Shown piece after piece: positions 49,377 to 59,725 of a DNA stretch of 64,000 nucleotides. Numbering within the stretch: position 1 is the first letter of the stretch; each line of letters starts with the position of its first letter. Below the pieces are notes generated by a model that did not search any database, had not been told where the DNA came from, and was given only the letters and a program-made list of their open reading frames with translations. This stretch comes from Torreya grandis (lineage: Eukaryota > Streptophyta > Pinopsida > Cupressales > Taxaceae). The translations under genes and the position numbers were made by a program. The stretch spans positions 644,001-708,000 of the forward strand of contig JARHVA010004227.1 in the NCBI GenBank assembly GCA_037957365.1, in the 5' to 3' direction.

Positions 49377-50029
49377 ACTAAGGGTCTGAGTGGTAGATAG
49401 GTGGTCAAAATGGTCGATAGATTGGTCCTAGTTATGATGAAATGATGAGGGAAAGACGATGTTACAGCCTTTTCCATATTGTGTGATGGTGTATTTTGCA
49501 ACATTGGGTGAGGGGTCTTTCATCCCTAGAAATTGTCCATATTCATGATGGATGTATGCTAAAAATGAATTGAGGTCTATTTATGCTTCAGCAAGTATTG
49601 GTTTATGCTTAACATAAATTGTGGCTGGTTGATAGTTTCCATGTGTATTGGTGTCCATAGAAACTAGGGTGAATAGGCTATGGGGAGTGGTCTGAAAAGA
49701 GAGTTGAGTTGAGTTGATGGACAAGTGATGAAGGTGAATGTGACCAAAGTACAGAAGAAGTGAAAAACATATTGCTCTTTCATTGACAAGGACCAAAAAG
49801 ACAGCATAGATAGGGGTTATGAGAACCAAGAGCCCTATTCATGCGTGACGTCGTTGACCATAGTTATGTTAGAGTAGTAATCGAATCACTTTGACATTAA
49901 AGTGAGCTCGAAGTCCCTTGAGCAGGTGATAGGAGGAGGAAAAAAAAAAGGGTAACCCATTTTAAGAGCAGAGATAACTTTGCCCCTTTTTATAGGAGAC
50001 CCTGAGACAACTATAAGTCAAGTCCATGA

Positions 50030-50032
<3 letters not shown>

Positions 50033-50066
<34 letters not shown>
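50033..50066. repeat. 34-base T run (A run in the sense of A)
   Basis: An unbroken T run in the tail of A. It could be a slipped purine tract or the tail of a retroposed RNA; no matching duplication was found beside it. Confidence 0.9.
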
Positions 50067-50068
<2 letters not shown>

Positions 50069-50562
50069 GCAGACTGATCAATGCGGGAAGCCTGCATAGA
50101 GATGTCATTTGCTTGGTGGTCAGTTGTGAAGCTAATCGATGCGGGAAGCTTCTAAAATAGTGTTGTTTATTACCAAATTAGTCATAGCCATCCTTCGAGG
50201 GAGTGGTCTAGATTTTTGTTTAATATAAGGGCTTTTGAATAGCTGCCCTTCGAGGGAGCAGTCTATTAATTACAGAAATGATAGTACAGCTATCCTTCAA
50301 GGGAGCAGTCTACTTTTTGATTTGATATTGATATAGTGACCATGGATATTGTGACATCTTGAGTTGTTTTTATAGAAATGTGAGTCATGGACAAGATTAT
50401 AAAAGGTCAAGGGCTCCCTTTCATTAGGACAAAGCATCCATACAGCATAAAAGGGTTATAGGAATTGTTAAGAGGAATAGGGTTGAAAGGAATTAGGACT
50501 AAGAGGATGGGGATTGCTCAAGGGATGAGCTCAAGTTAAGTGTCAAGTGGACGAGTACTCGA

Positions 50563-51640
50563 CTAGCAATAGAACGGTCGCAGATGCAACGCATTAAGAG
50601 GCTCAGGTTCTGGTCGTCCATCAAGAGAAGACAGACGATAAGTCCCTGATCCATACTTGTGCATGATAATAAAAGGTCTGAGCCAATTAGGAGCAAACTT
50701 GCCTCATTTACTTCGCTCCATATTGGTCACGTGTTGATTCTCTTTGAGGACGAGGTCTCTGATGTTGAAATCTCGTTCTCGCAGATTTTTGTCATAGGCG
50801 CGCTTGATGCGATGGTGATAGACATGGAGATGATTAAGGGCAGCAAGACGGCGCTCGTCAAGTAACTCAAGTTGAGCTAAGTGATCTTGATGAAAGTCAT
50901 CGTTGGAAAGGATATCATGTAGAGAAATGCAGAGAGATGGGATCTATACTTTGAGAGGTAGGACAGACTCTGTTCCGTACATGAGAGAAAAAGGGGTAGC
51001 ACTTGTAGAGGTTTGGATGCTAGTGTGGTAGGCCCACAAAGCGAAGGGAATGTGAATGTGCCAGTCCCTTCCTGTGTCGCTGACCACTTTCATGAGAATT
51101 TTGGTGAGAATTTTGTTGGAAGCCTTGGCCTGCCCATTTGCTTGTGGGTAGTAAGGCGAAGAGAAACTGAGTTTGATGCCGAATGAGTCGCATAGCTTTT
51201 GGACAGTCTTGTTTTTGAAGGACTTGCCATTATCGGTGATGATTTTATGAGGGACACCGAAATGACAGATGATGTGGGTATTGATGAAGTCGACGATCTT
51301 GTCGGCTTTTGTGGAGACGAGAGGAACGGCTTCCACCCACTTGGTGAAATATTCAGTGGCTGTGATGATAGATTGATGACGAAGAGACGAATGAGGGTTA
51401 ATCTCACTGATGAGATCTAAACCCCACTGAGAAAAAGGCCAGAAATCCTGAGCGATTTGTAAGGCATGACTAGGAAGATGAAGCAAGTTAGAGTGCTGCT
51501 GACACTTGATGCAATGCCAAACATAATCGCTACAGTCTTGATGAAGGGTAGGCCAATAATAGCCCAGACGAAGGATGCGCTTGGCAACTGAATTCCCACT
51601 GAAATGTCTACCACAAATCCCATCGTGGACTTATTGAATG
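50563..51640 (-). pseudogene. Integrase pseudogene of element A
   Basis: One minus-strand frame. Zinc-binding end: VHDGICGRHFSG, then AKRILRLGYYWPT and CIKCQQH. Core domain open at 51486-50944: WGLDLISEINP (first Asp), IITDNGKSF (second Asp), PQANGQAKASNK, where the catalytic Glu is Lys. It then continues past a stop with RIKRAYDKNLRERDF and FAPNWLRPFIIMHKYG, ending NALHLRPFYC at 50563. Integrase would join the DNA copy to the host chromosome; the Glu to Lys change alone should abolish this. Stops at the start (before VHDG), after LPLKV and after ERSK (TGA where TGG fits). Confidence 0.9.
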
Positions 51641-52056
51641 GCTTGAGATGCTTCAGTGGAGGTGAGACAGCGAAGAAGGAGGCCGTCGAAGCCTCGCTTC
51701 TAGAGAAGACCCCCTAGCATGGTATAGCAAGAAGTACGCTTGATAAAAGCTCACCGTGCATTGCTAGAGAGGTTGGGAGGAATGACAGAGAAAGATAAGA
51801 AGTCCACAAGTTGCTTATACCAAGCATCTCATGGGCTAGGGTCTATAGTGTTGACATGATTAATGTGAGAAGAGATATATGAAGGCAATGACACATGACG
51901 CACCATGACAAAAAGTCTGGATGCAGATGAGGAAGATGGGATATGCAAAGCGAGAGAAGCCATGGTGTCAGCAAACTTATTCGTGGATTGAGGAACAGTC
52001 TGCAAGAGGAAATGGTCGAAAGATGTAAGGAGAATGTCAGCATGGTTTTTGTACCT
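51641..52056 (-). pseudogene. Link between second RNase H and integrase (element A)
   Basis: The same minus-strand frame continues with ordinary linker sequence (SFDHFLLQTVPQSTNKFADT, SLALHIPSSS, DAWYKQLVDFLSFSVIPPN), with a few stops. The pattern ADTMASLAL and PWxxxLVDFL is usual before the zinc end of plant gypsy integrases. Confidence 0.7.
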
Positions 52057-52399
52057 TTACAAGATTTCATTTTTACAGAGGTATAAACTGTTGACCTGAT
52101 TGACGACGAGCTGCGAGTCGCCGAAGATGTTGATGGACTTGATGCTGAGAGAGAGGGCGGTCTGAAGTCCTAAAATTAAGGCCTCATACTCGGCCATATT
52201 ATTGGTACAATCAAAGTCGAGTTTAAAAGACAGAGGCATGGGCTCCCCTACGAGTGGGATGAGAATGACCCCAGCACCCCCACCTAGTTGACATTTGGAG
52301 CCATCAAAGAACATGGTCATCTGATAGATGGTGTCGTCAGTGGAAAGCGCAGTGATAGATTCATTAGAGAACTCACACTGCGAAGGTTGATTGTCAGGA
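52057..52399 (-). pseudogene. Second, archaeal-type RNase H of element A
   Basis: On the minus strand: MTMFFDGSKCQLGGGAGVIL (Asp), CTNNMAEYEALILGLQ (Glu), INIFGDSQLVVNQV (Asp). All three acidic residues that I can align are present. This extra domain is the mark of the Tat clade of plant Ty3/gypsy elements and removes RNA from RNA-DNA hybrids. It lies in one open frame with the preceding RNase H. Confidence 0.85.
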
Positions 52400-52789
52400 A
52401 GAGGGACGTCTGCTAGTTGATCAGTGATGGTTTGCCCCTTGATAGATTTTTGCTGGATGAATTTGAGATCAAACTCAGCAAGTAGCATGAGCCACCGAGC
52501 CATACATTGATTCTGATATGGCTTGGAGTGCATATACTTGAGAGGGTCGGTGTGGATGATGACAAAGGTTTTGTGATTAAGAAGATAATGACGGAGCTTG
52601 GTAGCGGCAAAGACTAATGCCAAATAGAGTTTCTCAATATGGGTATACCGAGTTTCATAGTCGACAAGTGTTCAGCTGATATAATAGACCGCTTGCTCAC
52701 GGTGATACTCGTCTCGGTGCGCGATCATGGCACCTAACGAATGATTAGTGGCTGAGATATAAAGGTAGAAGGGTTGGTCATCTTTAGGT
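52400..52789 (-). pseudogene. First (gypsy-type) RNase H of element A
   Basis: On the minus strand: PFYLYISATNHSLGAMIAHR, AVYYIS, a TGA at 52672-52674 (a CGA Arg codon fits), TLVDYETRYTHIEKLYLALV, HTDPLKYMHS and ARWLMLLAEFDLKF. The first Asp of the RNase H family is absent (ATNHS). The stop is a typical CpG decay product. Confidence 0.85.
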
Positions 52790-54168
52790 GGAATGAGGAC
52801 TGGTGGAGAGACCAAATAGCATTTTAGGGCTTCAAAAGCCTCTTGACAGTCCTTATCCCATTTAAAGGAGACGTCCTTCTTAAGGAGATGATGAAAAGGT
52901 TGGCAACGGTCAAAAATCTGCGAGATGAAATGATGAATGGACTGGAGCTTGCCTTGTAAACTGCGAAGCTGCTTAAGATTGGTCGGGGGCGGCATTTCAA
53001 GGATAGCACGAATCTTGGCGGGATCTATCTCGATGCCACGGAAGGAAATGATGAAGCCGAGAAGCTTGCTAGAGAGGACCCCAAAGACACATTTCTTGGG
53101 ATTAAGATGAACATTGTATTGATGAAGATGAGAGAAGATGATTTTGAGAATGGTCAGGTGGTCACGGTGAAGCTTGGACTTACCGAGCAGGTCATCCACA
53201 TAGTCCTCCATGATTTTGTGAAGGAGATCATGGAAAATATAGGTCATGGCATGCTGATAAGTGGCACCTACATTCTTCAAGCCGAAAGGCATGACTCGAT
53301 AACAGAAAGTCCTCCATGGGGTAATGAAAGTGGTCTTGTGCTGATCTTTCAGAGCAATCAGGATTTGATTGTATCATGAAAACCCGTCCATAAGAGATAG
53401 CATCTCATGGCCGGCCGTGAGATCAACAAGCTGGTCAATGTTAAGAAGAGGAAAGTCGTCTTTAGGACAGGCTAGGTTAAGGTCGTGATAGTCCGTGTAG
53501 ATCTGAATCCCCCTAGTTGCCTTGGTGACTGAGATGATATTAAAGACCCACTGTGGATAATCGATGGGCTAGATGAAGGAGACAGAAAGGAGACATTGAA
53601 GCTCCTCTTTGACAAGGAGGGCAATGCGAGGATGCATCTTCTAAAGCTTTTGCCTGACAGGCTTAGCCTCTGGTTTGGTGATAATGTTATGGGTAACGAT
53701 GGTGGGGTCGATGGCAGGCATATCACTGTAAGTCCAGGCAAAGGCCTTGCTATGGTCGGAGAGGAAATGGGTGTAGTCAAGCTGCTCCTGAGCGTCTAAA
53801 GATTGGCCAATCTTTAAGACATAAGGAACATCAGAGGAAGGAAGGTTGATGTCAATGGTTGATTCATTTAACATAACCTGGGTCTCAGAAGGGAGGGAGC
53901 GCTGGATGAAAGAATCGTTAGCACCCATGTAAGAAAGAATGGCGTCATCATCAACGCAATGGATAGTGTGAATGGTTGCTGACTCATCTTCGATCATGCT
54001 GGGAAAAATGAGAGGGAGAGACTTGGACACCCTATTGAGCTGATAAGTCAAGGGTTCCAGGCGGATGGTGTTTATGCAAAAAAATAAAAAAAAAACTAAG
54101 AGGAATGGAAACCACTGACTCCGTAGGTGAAGGGGGCGGAATAGGCGAGTGTGGAGGAGATTGGTCAA
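52790..54168 (-). pseudogene. Reverse transcriptase pseudogene of element A
   Basis: Minus strand, one frame. The N-terminal part at 54168-53641 ends FAWTYSDMPAIDP and KPEAKPVRQKL. It continues past stops with RGIQIYTDYHDLNLACPKDD, MLSLMDGFS and TPWRTFCYRV, then is open at 53292-52672 with MPFGLKNVGATYQHAM, DYVDDLL (catalytic Asp pair intact), LNPKKCVFGV, LLGFIIS and GIEIDPAKI. RT copies the element RNA into DNA. The frame is shifted by +1 relative to the gag-protease frame. Confidence 0.92.
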
Positions 54169-55109
54169 TGATTGGTTTGGGACAAAGGTCTACAGGGTCT
54201 TGAGTGGGGTTGTGATATCCCAGGCCATACCATTTCTTGGCATCGTCATCGTTGAGCGGTTGGATAGGCTGATGGGAGCCTTGCTCATAGCGTCCGAAAC
54301 CAAAACCCTTCCATGCACACCTGTAAAGGTAAGTGTGTGCAAAGGTGGGGTTGCCAAGAAACAAAAAGTCTGATGTGAAAGGTTGAGGTGAAGAAAGAGG
54401 ATTACCGTTAGTAAGAGCTTGATTGAGCCCCCCATAGACGAGGTTGGTTCGGAGGTGAGGAGGACCATAAGGTATGATCATCCCTATCTGATGGTCGTAA
54501 CTGGGGCTGTGATGAAGGCGTCCATACTCTTGTGGAGTTTGGAACATGTCTAAGGTTAGAAAGTGATATTCCCCCAATGAAAGTCTTTGGAAGATGTCTT
54601 CCATGGGATCTGTGGTCGTCGCTTGAAGGGGAGGTGTAAGGGCGACCACCTGTTGCGAACTGGTTGAAGCTTCCGCAGATGGAGGCGGTGTCGGGATTGA
54701 TGGCTTGATAGGAATGAGGATGTCATTTGGATGGTAGGTGGTGTTGCAAGTTTTGAAGGGCGAAGGGTCAGCAGAAATGGTGTGGACTTGCCCGTCATGC
54801 TCAAATTTCACACAACGGTGCAGGGTGGAGGGGACACAGGCCATGGCATAGATCCATGGTCAGCCCAGCAAGATGTTGTATTGAAACTCTCCTTCGATGA
54901 TGTAGAAGAGCTCTGAGACTATGCGTGGACCAACGCGAATATGAAGGATGACTGTGCCAATGGTCGTGGTAGTAGTGTCATTAAAAGAGCGCAAGATTGC
55001 GTCAGTTTTAGAGACGCAATTCTTGGGAAGAGCCAACTGATCAAAGGCATGGGTGGAGATAATGTTAATGCTGGCACCTCCATCGATCATAACGTGTTTA
55101 ATGCATGTC
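54032..55109 (-). pseudogene. Protease with G-patch-like tail (element A)
   Basis: The open piece 55090-54860 starts MIDGGASINIIS, the Asp-containing active-site block of retropepsin-like proteases in its Asp-Gly-Gly form, and ends YNILLG, a TGA (CGA fits), then PWI. The next piece, 54844-54032, carries a Pro-rich part, then CAWKGFGFGRYEQGSHQPI and WYGLGYHNP, which resembles a degraded G-patch as seen after protease in some retroelements (element B has a similar segment). It is in the gag frame; a run of ten T in the sense strand near 54084-54093 lies where the frame changes to that of RT. Confidence 0.85.
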
Positions 55110-57009
55110 TAATCGATATAGGCAGTGATGAAGAGGGCAGCATCCTGATCTTCCGTGTTGGATGTGGGAATCTCAGAATCACTGAATGTGATGGAGGCAA
55201 TAGGGGCTAAGGAGTGGACAAGGGCAGCAAGTGGCTGGGGGTCCTCGAGTTGGACCTCCGCTACCTGTAGGGCTTGGATGAGGGCCTGACGATGTTGGGG
55301 CAAGGTTTGGATGAGGTCATAGAGGGACATCTTCACAGGCGTCTGGTGAAGCTGTTTCAACATGGAGTCGTGGATTGGTCCTGAAGAGGAAGAAGAAGAG
55401 GAGGGTTGAGGTGTGCCAAGGATAGAAATCTTAGGCTTAGGCAGTTGAGGTGGATTGACAAAAGGGTAGGTCCAAGGAATGGCAGATTTTTCTTTCGCCT
55501 TGTCCTTTTGTGACCTAGTGGTGATGTGAATGGCATTGATTTCAAAGATGGGAGGTGAAGGTGATAAAGGGGTTGTAACCGATTGATGAGATGTGGATGG
55601 GTTTGAAGAGGTTGGAGGGTTATGAGAAGGAGTCAGGGGTCGGTCGAAAGTGTCCTCAAAGAGAAGAGTGTCTTTCTCCAGATAACGGTGAATGACAGCC
55701 TTGAGGGCATAGCAAGTCTCGGTATCGTGTCCTGGCGTACGATGATATAAGCAAATCTTCGGGTCGTCGAACCAGGAGGGTTTAGACTCGAGAGGTTGGA
55801 AGGGCCTGATGGGTGGAAGAGTTACGTTGGAAGTTTGCAAAATTTGTTGCAAGATCAAAGAGTATGAGCCCACTAAAGGGTCCGTGCTCATCGATGTATG
55901 CAATGCCGGTGACTTTTGCTTGGGCGATGTTGGAGGGGGTTTTTGTATCACCTTCTGGGTTGATGGTGCAATGACAGGCAGAGGCGGTACATTCTTTATG
56001 AGAGGTATCATCCTTTTGGGAGAGGGTAGGCTAGCGGTAGGTAAAGGAAGCAAAGGAGGCAACTGGTTTTGATTAGAGGTCGAAGTGGGAAGGACTCTGG
56101 TTAGGGTTGAAGGATGGGGGCCTAAAATGGAGGGTAATGGTGACGGAAGAGGAGGCATTCGCCTCTATGGTTTGGCAGTCTTTTGTGATTTGGGTTGAAG
56201 ACTACTATTGGTTGAAGTCTAGTTTAAGTCCACCTTCACTTGTGAATGAGTGAGGTTGGAGACGGGGTGAACACCAAGTGACTTGATTGGTTTAGATGAG
56301 GTAGATGAGGGTTTTGGTTTTGATGAGGTTGATGGAGATGTAGACGGTCTAGAAGTGGAAATCTAATTTTTATTGATAGTCTTGGGAGGTTCTGTCATGG
56401 GAGGATTAGCAGCATGAGATGAGAGGGCACGGGCTTGTTGAAGAGCTGTGAGACGGTCCCACAATCCCTAATGCTCCACTTTCCTAGAAGGGAGAAGTTT
56501 GAGTTTCTCCACTAGTCAAGAAAATGGCTGAGAAGATGCAGGATGAGGTTTGGGTTCTTGAGAAGACGTCGATGGTTGTGGGACCGAAAGTGAGACGGGT
56601 GTAGTAGTCTCGGGCCCATGGCATGGTGGAGTCGTGACAGGTTCATCCTTGGTTGGAGACGAAGGAGAGATAGGTTCTTCCCTGGGTGGAGAAGAAATTG
56701 GAGAATGAAGCTCCTCAAGCGGGTAAAGGGTAGGGATGATAGTGCCCTCCACTTGCGGTTGAGGAGTAGGAAAGGTTGGGTCCTCCATGGGCAGCAAGAA
56801 GGAAGATGGTGAAACCGGCAGTGCTGGTAAGGTCGAGGCATCCTCCAAGATGAGAGAAGTTGATGGAGAACTAACCAGAGAAAGAGGTTCATCCACATGT
56901 GATGGACTGATGGATGAACTCACCTTCTGAGGTTGGTTAGAAATGAAGGGTGAGACCGTATTGACTGTTCGAATGTTATGTTCATGAGAGTTGTCAATCA
57001 AGGTCTGGA
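55110..57009 (-). pseudogene. Pro/Ser-rich linker of element A with a second zinc knuckle
   Basis: The same frame as gag and protease: open pieces at 57001-56516 and 56158-55109 (349 codons), with stops between them. The first is dominated by Pro, Ser and Thr. The second contains ICLYHRTPGHDTETCYALK at about 55760-55700, a C-x2-H-x4-H-x4-C unit, followed by a helix (AVIHRYLEKDTLLF). The same kind of unit stands at the end of gag, so the protein has two knuckle modules about 480 residues apart. The linker is long for the family as I know it. Confidence 0.75.
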
Positions 57010-58909
57010 CATTGTTTTGAGTTGGTGGATGATTAGGGAATGGTTATTTGAAGATATCGATACCCTGATTAGGAGGGGCATTGGGATTGTTGAGGATGAG
57101 GTCACCCTTTTCTAGCATGTCTTGGATTATGTTTTTAAGGGTTTTACAGTTGCCCGTGTCATGACCCTTAACACGGTGGTAGTTACAGAAGTCATTTTCC
57201 CTATACCACGCAGGGATGGCATGTGAGGGATCAAATTGTGGCGGTGGTCAGATCTGGGGGAGATTGAGGGCCCCTTGTTTGATGAGTTTTTCTAGCACAG
57301 ACGCGTATGATTCTCCGAGTGGAGTAAACTGTCGCTGTATGTATCTCCGTTGAAATTGGTGAGTGGCACTCATAGATGTGGATGGTTCAGGTTGATTAGT
57401 TGAAGGTGAAGAGGAAGAAGATCTAACAACCACAGCATTTGCTGAAGCTTTAGATTTAGAATTGGACAAGGAAGGCTTAGAAGAGGGGTCATTGGTTTTG
57501 GAGTTGGGATTCTTGCTCCGCAACTTGACTTTATTCTCCTCGACGGCACGTAACTCAAGTTTATGAGCCATCGTGAAGGCTTCATCAAAAGTGCGAAAGG
57601 TCTGAACCCTCAAGGTGGAAGAAATATGTCTAGTACAAGCTTGAGAGAAAAGTTCAATAAGCTCAGGCTAGGGTAAGGAAAATGAGAGTTGATTGATAAG
57701 GCCCCTCCACTGAGCGACGAAATTAGCAATGGATTCATCCTCGAATTGGTGAATAGAATAGAGGTCTGTGATGGAGACCTTCTTGGTGATATTAATAGAG
57801 AAATGATCGAGGAAGAGCTGGGCCAGCTGAGTGAATGTGAAGAGGGAATGGCTGGCAAGGGAGTTGTACCAGTCAAGTGCAGCACCCAAGAGAGACATGG
57901 GAAACGTGCGTAAAAGCAATGCATCATCATGGGCGATAAGGTAACAGGCATGTTTGAATGCCCGTAAGTGTTGTTGTGGGTCTTCCTTGCTTTGAAAATG
58001 AGAAAACTTAGGAAGTTCCCACTGGCTGGGATATGGTCTGATAAGGACAGAAGGATGGATGGGCTCATTGCAAATTTGTTCATATGAGAGAGTATTGCGT
58101 GAGCCAGAAACAGAGGTCTCTAGGTTGGACATTTTATCTATCAGCATTTTGATGATATCTACTGATGGATTGGTGGGTGGAGCACCTCCTAGATTGTAAG
58201 GCACTTGAAAGAGGCTGGAAGAGGTATACGACGTAGTCGGTTGTACCAGTAAGGGCACAACGTACGGATGACTAGTCGTAGGGATAGAAGAGGTGACTAA
58301 GGATGGTTGGGTATAAGGCATGGCTAGGTTTGATGTTGTCATGGGAGGTTGGTTAGAGGTAACATGGGCTAATAGATAGGTAGCCACCCTAGTGTTGATA
58401 GGAGCAAGGGTAGGTGGAATAGAGACGACCAGATTTTGAAAGGGGGTAGAAAGTGGTTGAGTGGGCTGAGATTGATAGGGGGCTGAAACCCCGGTGGAAG
58501 TGGGCCCAACGATGGAGGGAGAGGCCACACTTGGATGGTTGGTAAAAGGTTGGTCATTGGTTGAGGCAACAGCCTGGGTTTCTAAGGGTTGGACTACGGA
58601 CGCCGTTGATACGGCCGTAGTCTCGAGAAAAGAGGTTGGCATTCCGTAAATTGGATTGCCCAAGGGGTCTCACATTCGGCTATTCGTGAGATAGTGTTGC
58701 AAGGCTTTTACGTTGAGGTCCAAGAATCATGCGAAATCTTGGTCCCCTTCTGGGACAATAGGCATTTGGGTCGGAGATGGTCTAGTAGGAGTTTTTTTAG
58801 TTTCCGAGTTGAACTCCATTATAGGGCTGGTTATAGGTGGAGTAGACGGAAGAGGATGATGCCTCGCGTGATCGACTAGAGCCTTGGCTTGGCTACGAGT
58901 CAGAACCAT
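57010..58909 (-). pseudogene. Gag pseudogene of element A
   Basis: It starts MVLTRSQAKALVDHARHHPL at 58909, a common beginning of plant gag proteins. After two stops (near 58727 and 58670) the open piece 58663-57668 has a long Thr/Ser/Pro-rich N-terminal part. The gag domain follows: QWELPKFSHFQSKEDPQQHL, LGAALDWYNSLA, FSINITKKVSITDLYSIHQF, FVAQWRGLINQLSF. After a TAG it continues FRTFDEAFTMAHKLELRA (57613-57248), and then a knuckle FCNYHRVKGHDTGNC near 57190-57150. Gag forms the particle and binds RNA. All pieces share one frame; only stops break it. D gag (from 61759) is a close relative. Confidence 0.9.
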
Positions 58910-59268
58910 TCAAGGCAAGGAAGAATGTCCTCACAAGCTCAAACAAGCAGATAAGAACTAAAAAGAGATGAAGACACAAGCAGATCCTAAAACCCTAGGA
59001 ATAAATTATTAGGATTATAGTGGCTTATGCATTAGAATGTGTATAGAGGAAGATTGTCTTTTGAGTCGGGTCCTAGAAGAAGTAGTCTATGGATGGTTTC
59101 AGGTTTTTTTATGGTGCTCAAGAAGTCTGTATTAGGTTTTGTACAAGGCCTGGTGCTAAGGAGCAAGCTCCCCTCACTTCACGATTCCAGTGGTTAGCTG
59201 GTTTCGCTTAGCCAAAATATACTTCCCCTAGAGATTAGGCTCCGCTAGAGAATGGAGTGGGCTTTCTC

Positions 59269-59287
59269 CTTGGTGATGAAATCCAAG
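59269..59287 (-). other. Leader hairpin 2 of element A
   Basis: Sense strand CTTGGATTTCATCACCAAG: a 5-base stem (CTTGG/CCAAG) and 9-base loop ATTTCATCA. Counterpart in D at 61300-61318. Confidence 0.75.
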
Positions 59288-59316
59288 TAAGATCACCGGG
59301 ATGGGTAAGGTATCCA

Positions 59317-59335
59317 CTGGGGGATGAAATCCCAG
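59317..59335 (-). other. Leader hairpin 1 of element A
   Basis: Sense strand CTGGGATTTCATCCCCCAG: stem CTGGG/CCCAG, loop ATTTCATCC. The counterpart in D at 61250-61268 has CTAGG/CCTAG, a paired change. Confidence 0.8.
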
Positions 59336-59704
59336 TCGGGCCTTGTCTCAGGTAAGTTAAGATGTTTGTTTTGTGCAAGTGGTTTGGTCGTGTAACATCA
59401 AGTGATCTAGATTAATTCAATATGCGGTTTAATTACTATGTGTGGTCTAAGAGATGCAAGCAAATAGAAATGAATGCAAAGTGTTTTAATGCCCAAGTCG
59501 AAATGTTTGTTCGTATGAAGACGAATGGAGAAGGAGTCGAAGAATATGAGTTTTGACTAGTCTAGAAGTGCAATAAAGAAAAGAAAAGTTCATTTTAGTC
59601 CTGCTTATGATGTCGTTTAAGAAGAGACAAAAGGAGGTGAAAAGGAAGGAACCTAATGCACCTATATGAACAAAAGAAAGAAAGAACCCAAGGAAGGCCC
59701 TAGA

Positions 59705-59722
59705 GTCCCACCGGGCGTGCCA
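59705..59722 (-). other. Primer-binding site of element A
   Basis: The minus strand reads TGGCACGCCCGGTGGGAC, three bases from the LTR. It is the least decayed version of the site shared by A, B, D and E. I could not identify the tRNA with certainty; tRNA-Arg is a candidate. Confidence 0.85.
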
Positions 59723-59725
59723 GAA

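Larger units (their letters stand above)
48574..50562 (-). other. 3' non-coding region of element A
   Basis: About 2 kb from the integrase stop to the repeat beside the polypurine tract. No reasonable coding frame on either strand; open frames here are chance. It contains two conserved motif copies, a 34-base T run (50033-50066), the pair AATGCGGGAAGC / GATGCGGGAAGC (50080, 50140) and three copies of CCTTC(G/A)AGGGAG(C/T)(A/G)GTCTA at 50192, 50247 and 50294. Confidence 0.75.
58910..59704 (-). other. Leader of element A
   Basis: Untranslated region between the primer-binding site and gag. It holds two hairpins shared with D (listed separately), GAGACAAGGCCCGA before them, and ACCTTACCC between them. 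No upstream open frame of note. Confidence 0.75.

Noticed and set aside
53107..53379. Plus-strand frames across the pol and gag regions of A (for example 53107-53379, 54941-55210, 55809-56072)
   Set aside because: Shadows of minus-strand coding sequence; no domain in the plus direction.
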